From JAZDFC01 sp043808235 (lineage in GTDB: Bacteria; Bacteroidota; Ignavibacteria; Ignavibacteriales; Melioribacteraceae), in the NCBI GenBank assembly GCA_043808235.1, contig JAZDFC010000115.1:33738-97737 (forward strand): a DNA stretch of 64,000 bases. Direction: 5' to 3'. Positions 47,507 to 54,981 of the stretch are shown here, piece after piece. The position numbers were made by a program, and so were the translations under genes. Position 1 is the first letter of the stretch. Every line of letters begins with the position of its first letter. The notes under the pieces are model-generated. The model made no database searches, was not told the origin of the DNA, and saw only the letters and a list, made by a program, of their open reading frames with translations.

Positions 47507-50362
47507 ATGAAAAATAGTTACCATAAAATTTTATCCAATTACTTCTCAGAGAAACTACTTTATTTTGATTCTGGTAGAAATAAATCAAATCTGCGCAAAC
47601 TTGCTGAATTACCCTGGCAGCAAACAAAAGCGGAGATGTGGCATGAGATTACAAATACTCTTTGTGATTTGAATTTTATTCAGGCAAAGTGTTCGGCAAG
47701 AATGACATTCGATCTAGTCAATGATTTTCATTCAGTATTAAATTCTCTTCCGGAAAATTTTGAAAACATACAAAGGGAAAAGAAGAGAAAAAAATGGTTG
47801 GATAAATATTGTAACGACCTGGTTTCATATGCTGAGGGTGCAATAGGAAAATTGGAGATACCTCAAACAATCAATCAACGAGTTAGATTAGAAATAGAAA
47901 AAGAAATTACACGTATAAAAAATAATTCTACCCGGTTAGATCGATTAATTAGTTTTCAAAATTTTCTTGGTCATGAAGCGAATAATCTTCAAATACATGC
48001 AAATGAATTCCAGGATTTCGCCGTACAGCAAGCATGGAATTTTGCCGATAGCGGACCAGTTGGATTAGCTGCAAATAATACCTTGCCGGAAAGTAATGAT
48101 AGGTTACTGCTTCGGAGTAAATTAACTCGCCCCGCCTTCAATCCTTTTCCGCAAGCTATAAATATTCTCAAAGGACATAGCGTCTCCGTAAATGCTTTGA
48201 GTGTTACACCGAATTTCAGATATGCGCTTTCCGGATCGAGTGATAAATCAATTATCCTTTGGGATTTGAAAAATGGTCTGGCAGTTAAAATCCTAAACGG
48301 ACATACTGATTCCGTCACTTCGGTGAGTATGACACCCGATGGTAAATGGGCCGTCTCCGGTTCGAATGATAAAACAATTATATTCTGGGACTTGGAGAGA
48401 GGCGAATTAATTAGTATCCTCAAAGGACATACTGATACTGTTAACACAGTCGCAATAACTTCAAATGGGAAAAATGCCTTATCCGGCTCAAAGGACAAGA
48501 CTATTATCATGTGGAATCTGGAGAGTTGCAGACCAATTAAAATCCTAAACGGACATAAAGATTCCGTCACGTCCATGAGTATTACTGCTGATGGAAAATT
48601 CGCTGTGTCTGGATCCAGAGATAATACAATCATTCATTGGGACCTGGTAAACGGACAATCAATCCAAACTATTAATGGAAATTCCCTCCCCGTTAATGCC
48701 GTATGCATAACACCTGATGGTAAATTCGCTCTTGCCGGTACAGATGCCGGGCATAGTGAAGGGAGTTCAACAAGATATGAAAAAAATATTTACCTGTGGG
48801 ATCTGGAAAGTGGGCAGGCAATAAAAACTTTCGGAGGCAATACATTTTCAATTATTTCAGTCAGTATAAGTCCGGATGGAAAACGTGCTGTCTGCGGTGA
48901 CAATGTTTCATACTTAACTTTTTGGGATTTTGAAAAAGGTCAGGAGATTCGGACACTTGTGGGGCATAATTATTCGGTCAATGCCGTTAGTATATTCCCC
49001 GACTGTAAACACGCTCTATCCGGTTCATACGACGGCACAATAATCCTTTGGGATCTTGAATATGGACAAGAGATAAGAACCTCAAGAGGTCATACCGATG
49101 GCATTCAAAGCCTCCTCATCACTCCGGATGGTAAATGCGGATTTTCAGGTTCGCAAGATAAAACAATTATACAATGGAATTTGGAAAGTGCAGAAATAAG
49201 AAAAGTTTTTAAGGATCATAAATATTCAGTGAATTCTGTATGCCCAACATTTGATAGCCAATATTTCGTTTCAGGTTCTGCGGACAAAACATGCATTGTT
49301 TGGGATATAAAGAGCGGACAGAAAATGAAAACACTTACAGGACATAAATCTTTCGTTAATACCGTAAATGTAACTCCCGATGGAAAACGTCTGCTCTCAA
49401 CTTCCGAGGATAATGTGATGCTGCTTTGGGATTTGGAAAAAGGTCAAATTATAAATACACTTAAAGGGCATACAGATGCGATAAACACAATTTGTTTTAC
49501 TTCAGATGGCAAATACGCATTGACCGGTTCATTTGATAACAAAATAATTATGTGGGATCTTAAGGATGGTACAGTAAGAAAGATTTTGGACGGGCATGAC
49601 GATTCAGTTATGTCCATAAGTTTAACTCCGGACAATAAATGCGCTCTTTCCGGCTCATGGGACAACAAACTCATCCTTTGGGATTTAATATGCGGAGAAG
49701 TTCTTAAAATTTTTGAGGTTCACAATGACGGCATTAATACCGTGAAAGTAACACCCGATGGAAGATTTGCTGTTTCAGGTTCGGAAGATAAAACAATTAT
49801 TCTTTGGGATCTTCAATCCGGAGAAGCGCTTAAAACTTTCGAGGGACATACTTTGCCGGTCAATTCTGTGCATGTTTCGGCGGATGGTACACATGCAATT
49901 TCAGTTTCATATGATAACTCACTAATTATATGGGATTTAGTAACCGGAGAAAAAACAGCGCAATTTTTTTCCGCTCATGATTTTAGTATTTCTACTCATG
50001 CAAATGGTTTTATCTTCGGAGGTGATGCTACCGGGGATACTTTTATTCTGCCGCCGACAAAGTATTTATTATGCTCTGATTTTTGTATTGTTACAATAAA
50101 ACAAATTTGGGATTTTGATTTACAAGGATACAACAATCCTACAACTGATTGTCCCTTATGTGGGTATCGTTTTGAACCGTCCCCTTCTGTTTTAAATTCA
50201 ATCAAAGAAATTATGATCAGCGCATGTCTTACCAAAGAGCAACCGCCTTGCTTGGAGTTACCAAATCATGCATGGGATGAACCGAAATTATTGAGCGAGT
50301 GCCCGCAATGCAAGGGTAAATTAAAATTCAATCCCTTTGTTGTAGATAATAGAAATTCTTGA
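47507..50362 (+). CDS. WD40 double-propeller protein with NACHT-linker start and C-terminal zinc ribbon
   Basis: 951 residues. The N-terminus (SYHKILSNYF, EMWHEITNTLCDLNFIQAKC, MTFDLVNDF) is clearly similar to that of the 40679-43144 protein, as is the charged helical region after it. About 14 well-conserved WD40 repeats (220-830) of the type VSMTPDGKWAVSGSNDKTI follow. The last 120 residues are different: two CxxC pairs (CPLCGYRF and CPQCKGKL) suggest a zinc ribbon. It ends block A; the next gene is convergent. Again no NTPase is attached, so it may use the neighbouring NACHT protein. Confidence 0.87.
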   Translation: MKNSYHKILSNYFSEKLLYFDSGRNKSNLRKLAELPWQQTKAEMWHEITNTLCDLNFIQAKCSARMTFDLVNDFHSVLNSLPENFENIQREKKRKKWLDKYCNDLVSYAEGAIGKLEIPQTINQRVRLEIEKEITRIKNNSTRLDRLISFQNFLGHEANNLQIHANEFQDFAVQQAWNFADSGPVGLAANNTLPESNDRLLLRSKLTRPAFNPFPQAINILKGHSVSVNALSVTPNFRYALSGSSDKSIILWDLKNGLAVKILNGHTDSVTSVSMTPDGKWAVSGSNDKTIIFWDLERGELISILKGHTDTVNTVAITSNGKNALSGSKDKTIIMWNLESCRPIKILNGHKDSVTSMSITADGKFAVSGSRDNTIIHWDLVNGQSIQTINGNSLPVNAVCITPDGKFALAGTDAGHSEGSSTRYEKNIYLWDLESGQAIKTFGGNTFSIISVSISPDGKRAVCGDNVSYLTFWDFEKGQEIRTLVGHNYSVNAVSIFPDCKHALSGSYDGTIILWDLEYGQEIRTSRGHTDGIQSLLITPDGKCGFSGSQDKTIIQWNLESAEIRKVFKDHKYSVNSVCPTFDSQYFVSGSADKTCIVWDIKSGQKMKTLTGHKSFVNTVNVTPDGKRLLSTSEDNVMLLWDLEKGQIINTLKGHTDAINTICFTSDGKYALTGSFDNKIIMWDLKDGTVRKILDGHDDSVMSISLTPDNKCALSGSWDNKLILWDLICGEVLKIFEVHNDGINTVKVTPDGRFAVSGSEDKTIILWDLQSGEALKTFEGHTLPVNSVHVSADGTHAISVSYDNSLIIWDLVTGEKTAQFFSAHDFSISTHANGFIFGGDATGDTFILPPTKYLLCSDFCIVTIKQIWDFDLQGYNNPTTDCPLCGYRFEPSPSVLNSIKEIMISACLTKEQPPCLELPNHAWDEPKLLSECPQCKGKLKFNPFVVDNRNS

Positions 50363-50425
50363 TCTGAATAGGCATCTAAAATTCTTGAAAAATGCTCATC
50401 CGAGATTGAGAGAAATAAATGATAG

Positions 50426-51118
50426 TTAATTTAGTAGGTTTGACCGCTTGCTGCTTTTTACTCTATGAACCATATAATGTTTATCCACAACCTTTTCCGG
50501 TATCAATGCAGTATAAAAATTTGTTCCTTCAACTTTCGCAAAATTGACAACGTCAATTCCCTTTCGTGGCGAGTGTGCAAAAATAGTCGGTAGGTCGTTA
50601 GCTCTTGTATGTATTCTAAACTCAATTTTATTTTTATCCACCTTTTGAATTTTAAAATCCTTGCCGGGCAGTAAAGTTGAGATAATTTCTTTTTTTGGTT
50701 TTACAACCGTGGGAGGTTTGTTAGGTTGTAAGGGTTCTTGTAATTCTTTCAACAGGTACGAGAACGGTGTTAACTGGTAAGCCGGATCGTTAAGTTTAGC
50801 AAGTATCTCGTCGAGTTTGCTATTAAGCATATCACCGGATTTATTTAATAATTTTTCAATTATAGATTTGATAGAGTCTTTATCGGTATGCTGTAAATGT
50901 TTTTGTTTGGCGCGTTCGTGTTTTTCAATAATCTTTGGCAAGTCGGCAAGTCTGTCCAAATCGGCATCAAGTGCAGCAAAAGCATTGTGGTATTCTTCGG
51001 CACGGTAAAAACATTCTTCGCATTCGTTTATATGAATGCCGGCTTTAATAGCTTTCTCGGTAGAAAGCATATTTAGAAAATAATTTTCAATCTCAACATC
51101 TGTCAAGTGTTTCATCAC
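50426..51118 (-). CDS. Anti-sigma-like protein with an N-terminal zinc-binding motif
   Basis: 230 residues. The start HLTDVEIENYFLNML followed by HINECEECF (His-x3-Cys-x2-Cys) is the pattern of the zinc-binding anti-sigma domain. A helical middle part (about 60-150) and a proline-rich linker lead to a beta-rich C-terminal domain. There is no membrane helix, so it would be a soluble anti-sigma factor or a related scaffold. It lies after the 51433-52596 gene on the same strand, the usual sigma then anti-sigma order, although 314 bases separate them. Confidence 0.6.
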   Translation of the reverse strand: MMKHLTDVEIENYFLNMLSTEKAIKAGIHINECEECFYRAEEYHNAFAALDADLDRLADLPKIIEKHERAKQKHLQHTDKDSIKSIIEKLLNKSGDMLNSKLDEILAKLNDPAYQLTPFSYLLKELQEPLQPNKPPTVVKPKKEIISTLLPGKDFKIQKVDKNKIEFRIHTRANDLPTIFAHSPRKGIDVVNFAKVEGTNFYTALIPEKVVDKHYMVHRVKSSKRSNLLN

Positions 51119-51432
51119 GGATCTGACTTTCTATAAATGTATTGCATCAGTATTTTACAAGATCCTTCTTAAAATATTTATTTCTTCCAAACGATAAGAG
51201 ATAAGCCTGTTTTTATAGCAGGCTATATCACGTAAAATCTATTTATATTATTTTGTATATACTCAGTATCAAAATGCAGAAATCTCCACTCTGAATAACT
51301 GCATTTATTTCTAACTTTAACTCGCCACTTTGTGTAGACTTTACTTCAGACAGGCAGCGAAAATAATTATTTATCTATTTTCATTAAAATTATTAACTTT
51401 TTTATATATAAAGCAAGTTATTTATTTGTTGC
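51119..51432. other. Spacer between the sigma-like and anti-sigma-like genes
   Basis: 314 bases with no credible gene. A short inverted repeat (AGCCTG at 51204-51209, CAGGCT at 51219-51224) might be a weak - strand terminator or regulatory hairpin. The gap is too long for tight coupling, so the anti-sigma-like gene may have its own promoter here. Confidence 0.45.
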
Positions 51433-52596
51433 CTATTTCGCTTTCGGCAAGCCATAATACTTTCTTAGCATAATACTTACCCGATCATTTCCTTTTGTAA
51501 TCAATTCTCTCAATTTAATTCTTGCTTTATAACTGTAGTCCGGCAAATTATCCCCTTCATTTTCAGTAAAAATGGGCGTGTCTTTGACCGGTAATATTTT
51601 TTTCTCTAACATCAAAAATACAGGTCCCAAATTTATCTCTGACAACCTTGACTTATCTAAATATTCTATACGAAGATATTCACATAAATCTCGCGCAGAA
51701 CGAAGATATAATTTACTCTCATGAAATTCTTTGGTGGAAATTTTACATAAGTTTAGCAAAAACGCGAATAAGTGCTTGGGATTGTCAACGTGATCTATAC
51801 AATATTGTAAAAGTTTAATAAGTATATCAATTTTTTCTTCTTTGAGCACTACCTTAAGCGGAGTATCTTTAGAAACTAATTCATTAGGATCGATGTTTCC
51901 ATCGTTCAAATTATCATCATCACTTTCCGGATCTAAATTTTCATCATTCATTTTGTTTTTAGATTTTAACTCATCCCGAAAAAAATTTTTCTTTACTTGC
52001 TTAGACCATTTTTCAATTTCTTTCACAGGATTTGCGCTTCTATTAATGAATGTTTGATTCCTAACTTCTTGCACCCTTTCCCATAATATATCGAACGTGG
52101 AAGTAGCCTTTGTCTCAAACCAATCAGCATAATTTTTCACATCTTCGTTTTTGAAGAAGGCTTCTTTTGCAAATGAATAAACCTCTTCTACAGTTTTATC
52201 ATTAAAACCATGTCCGACAAAATTTTCGGGATTAATCTTAAGATAATATTGATAAATAAATGCCAAAAGATACCTCGGATTACCTTCATTCATCACCGCT
52301 TCTGTTAGAAGTTCGAGATTTTTCTTTTTTGTTTCGAAGGATTTATTACCGAACGTTGCTTTATTGTTGGCGTCGAGATATCGCATATACGCAACCTCAC
52401 TCCAATAAAATAAAAACTTATCTACCAGACCTTTTTCAGGATCATAAATTGGATATTTTTCAAAGCATAAAAGTTTGGCTTCGGAGAGAATGTCTTTCCA
52501 TATTTCAGCGTTTCTTGCTTTCTTCCATTGATACTTATTCTTGAGGGAATTTGAAATTGCTTGCTCATATTTTTTCCATTCAACTTCAAACTTCAT
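51433..52596 (-). CDS. Large charged protein, possibly a very divergent sigma factor
   Basis: 387 residues, helical and highly charged. The N-terminal part has WKDILSEAKLLCFEKYPIYDPEKGLVDKFLFYW, which resembles the region 2 pattern of sigma-70 family proteins (DI.QE, then YDPEKG with FL and W). The C-terminus reads SYKARIKLRELI, like the end of region 4. An acidic, asparagine-rich linker (about 215-245) separates two helical halves. The similarity is weak and the central part is not sigma-like, so the assignment rests mainly on the zinc-finger anti-sigma-like gene next to it. It may control the divergent block B or block A. Confidence 0.35.
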   Translation of the reverse strand: MKFEVEWKKYEQAISNSLKNKYQWKKARNAEIWKDILSEAKLLCFEKYPIYDPEKGLVDKFLFYWSEVAYMRYLDANNKATFGNKSFETKKKNLELLTEAVMNEGNPRYLLAFIYQYYLKINPENFVGHGFNDKTVEEVYSFAKEAFFKNEDVKNYADWFETKATSTFDILWERVQEVRNQTFINRSANPVKEIEKWSKQVKKNFFRDELKSKNKMNDENLDPESDDDNLNDGNIDPNELVSKDTPLKVVLKEEKIDILIKLLQYCIDHVDNPKHLFAFLLNLCKISTKEFHESKLYLRSARDLCEYLRIEYLDKSRLSEINLGPVFLMLEKKILPVKDTPIFTENEGDNLPDYSYKARIKLRELITKGNDRVSIMLRKYYGLPKAK

Positions 52597-52811
52597 AGGC
52601 GTTTACTCGAAATCCATCCGGCATAGATTTATTTTAAAATCACCAAACGAAAAATATGACGGGTAATATCAAATGCAAGAAATAAATAAAAATTAATTTT
52701 AAAAAATATTTTATAAGACAAGCGATATTATTTTTTTTCTCATGTATTAACTATAAGTAGAACATTTTGAGGTTTTTTCATCAATCAATTTTCTTACGGG
52801 GAGAGAATAAT

Positions 52812-54356
52812 ATGTATCAAAATATACTTTACGATTGCACTGAAGTTTCAGCATCTAAAGAAATGGCAAGCGCTTTTCGAGAATTCGTGGATCCACTATT
52901 GAAACAACTTTTTAAAAATCATAACAAATCCGATTTACATGAAGGTAAAAATCCTCAAGGTATTATAAGCGCGGATAGAGTATTATCGTCGATGTTGAGT
53001 TTTTGTGCAACGCACAAACTGCCATATAATAAAACGATTTTTATGATCTTGAAATTTTATTTCGAAATATATTTTGTCACCTCCCGCAGAGATGACATTT
53101 CGAATAGACTTCAATCGATATTTTCTCTCTTTGAGAATAGAGATGGATGGATCGTCTCATCCAAAGATGCCGCTCAGTTTGAATCGCATAAACCTGCATT
53201 TGGAATGCAAATTGAAACTTTACCCATAATCATTTATCCCATGCTTTTAAGAGAATACCCCTTTATAGCAGAAATTTTTCATGACATAGATAAGTTAAGA
53301 ATATATCTGCTTTCGCTTTATCTGAATGATTGTTATTTGTACACTATTACTGATAAAGAAATTGAATTTTTCGATTCCAGATGGTTGTTGACTTATTCAC
53401 TTCTTGAGAAAGAGTCAACTACAAATAAAAATCATTGGTGGGATTTAGCCGGATCATTCTATGGTCTCCATAAAATTATGGGCGATTCTTTTATGCAGCT
53501 TGATTCGTTGCGCCTAAGGAACAGTATGATCGAAACCAACTGGCTCAAAACTTTTTCTGAATATGAAATTGAAGTGCAGGATCTTCTTTTCAAGAAAAAA
53601 CTGTTAGAGATACAAATTACTTTGAAACATCAGAATTCAGAACTTTCTTTCGATTCTTGTATCATCAAATCGAAAATGGAGCTAATTGAAGAAGAGGAAC
53701 AACTAAAAAAATTAAAACAGAATTCAATCTGGGCAAATTTTATAAATCCGGATTCAATATTCGATTTTCGTCCGCCCAACGATCCACAAATTCAAGAGTA
53801 TAGGCAGGAAGCGGAGTATTATTTCCGGCATGCAGTAAAGTTACTGCACCCGGACAGGAGGGCTTTTCTTCTTGACGGCAAAGAATTAAGCAAGGAACAT
53901 GAGGATGAATTGAACAAGCTTTACAATGAAGTTATTTCGTTGCATGAAAATGATTCTCTGAATCCGGTGGATATGATATCCGGAGATTACTTCAGTAGCA
54001 ATAAATTAAAACGAATTGTCAGTCAGGCAGAAATGATTTTATCATTAATCGGCGTCGATTTACCAAAAATAAAGTTTTTGATTTTGGGTGATACATTTGA
54101 ATCGCAAATGGAATTTCTGATGAACGAGCAAAGGCTGTTAAATGCTGAACTGGCAAAAATACATGCCGAAATACAAATATTGTATTCAGACAACGACTAT
54201 TACCAGAAGGATGCTATACTGCATAATGAAGATTCCATAAAAACCGTTAAGACAAAATATGAACGTATTATCGATACTTATAAGAAAGAGATTACTACCC
54301 TCGCTAGTGAATTAGAAATATTATTTAAGGAGTCATCGGATGCCAAATCTGCATGA
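52812..54356 (+). CDS. Helical protein with a J-domain-like HPD motif
   Basis: The ATG at 52812 has a strong GGGGAGAG sequence just before it; a longer frame starting with TTG at 52767 is less likely. The 514-residue protein is soluble and helical. Around residues 325-375 it has EYYFRHAVKLLHPDRRAF followed by a helix with ELNKLYNEV, which matches helix II, the HPD loop (346-348) and helix III of J-domains that stimulate Hsp70. Coiled-coil-like stretches flank it (about 260-305 and 450-505). The first 250 residues are not recognised. It is the first gene of block B and overlaps the next gene by 17 bases. Confidence 0.65.
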   Translation: MYQNILYDCTEVSASKEMASAFREFVDPLLKQLFKNHNKSDLHEGKNPQGIISADRVLSSMLSFCATHKLPYNKTIFMILKFYFEIYFVTSRRDDISNRLQSIFSLFENRDGWIVSSKDAAQFESHKPAFGMQIETLPIIIYPMLLREYPFIAEIFHDIDKLRIYLLSLYLNDCYLYTITDKEIEFFDSRWLLTYSLLEKESTTNKNHWWDLAGSFYGLHKIMGDSFMQLDSLRLRNSMIETNWLKTFSEYEIEVQDLLFKKKLLEIQITLKHQNSELSFDSCIIKSKMELIEEEEQLKKLKQNSIWANFINPDSIFDFRPPNDPQIQEYRQEAEYYFRHAVKLLHPDRRAFLLDGKELSKEHEDELNKLYNEVISLHENDSLNPVDMISGDYFSSNKLKRIVSQAEMILSLIGVDLPKIKFLILGDTFESQMEFLMNEQRLLNAELAKIHAEIQILYSDNDYYQKDAILHNEDSIKTVKTKYERIIDTYKKEITTLASELEILFKESSDAKSA

Positions 54357-54546
54357 AATGATCGACATCTGTTTAGAGTCTTTGAAATCCAATACAAATT
54401 CACCTTCATTAACACGGCTGGATTCTACTAAGCGTGAATTACTGATTTACGAACAAAGACCTAATTCGCGCCGTTGGGATATAAAAGAAATTACAGCCGG
54501 ATTTAAATTACTAATAAACGAGGCAAACAATGCTGAGTCTGCATGA
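54340..54546 (+). CDS. Small protein, one Clp_N-like repeat
   Basis: 68 residues starting MPNLHEMIDICLESLK. Start and early sequence match the following gene (LHE, then C and ESLK at the same spacing), and the pattern resembles one repeat of the Clp ATPase N-terminal domain. It starts inside the last codons of the preceding gene (17-base overlap) and its own end overlaps the next start in the same way. It appears to be a degenerate, shortened duplicate of the next gene. Confidence 0.55.
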   Translation: MPNLHEMIDICLESLKSNTNSPSLTRLDSTKRELLIYEQRPNSRRWDIKEITAGFKLLINEANNAESA

Positions 54547-54964
54547 ACTGCGATTTCTCTGCATGGAATCACTCAAACGAAAACCCACGTTCCGTGCCCT
54601 ACTGCAAGCGGCTGCCATTTACGATAAAGAGGCAATGGCGTTGCTTTTTTATAATGCAGAATATTCCCTTTCCGCCTTTGTAAAAGTTATTAAAAATGAA
54701 ACAATGGTGACTGCCGATGAAGAACAATCAATTATTACTACGATTAAAAATGAAGCCGCTCCTTCGGCACTGCATCTATTACGATGGTTATGTATAACAA
54801 AAAGCGCTTTGAGCAGAGAATTAGAGAAAGCCGGGTTAAACCTTGAGTTATTACTAAAACAAATTAACATACTAATAATGACAGTACAAAAAAATAATGT
54901 ACTATTCAGTGATTCTTCCAACGAGAATCCCCTTACTAATTTATCAAAATGTAGATTTAATTGA
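54530..54964 (+). CDS. Clp_N-like double-repeat small protein
   Basis: 144 residues, the size of a Clp N-terminal domain. Two similar helical repeats are visible: the start SLHELRFLCMESLK and a second at about residues 83-120, ALHLLRWLCI followed by SRELEKAGLNLELLLKQI. The latter closely follows the HLL-x-x-L ... LE-x-x-G-x-x-x-x-x-L pattern of Clp_N repeats, which bind adaptors and substrates of Clp chaperones. No ATPase is attached. The assignment is by pattern only. It overlaps the preceding gene by 17 bases and precedes the propeller genes by 17. Confidence 0.55.
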   Translation: MLSLHELRFLCMESLKRKPTFRALLQAAAIYDKEAMALLFYNAEYSLSAFVKVIKNETMVTADEEQSIITTIKNEAAPSALHLLRWLCITKSALSRELEKAGLNLELLLKQINILIMTVQKNNVLFSDSSNENPLTNLSKCRFN

Positions 54965-54981
54965 TGTAAAGAGTAAATAAT

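Noticed and set aside
47989..48633. Long antisense frame (214 codons) opposite a WD40 gene
   Set aside because: It is a by-product of repeated codon patterns in the WD40 repeats; several similar antisense frames occur opposite all WD40 arrays.
40679..50362. Block A as a vWA-MoxR or CHAT-based ternary system
   Set aside because: No MoxR ATPase, von Willebrand A or CHAT protease motif is seen in any of the proteins.
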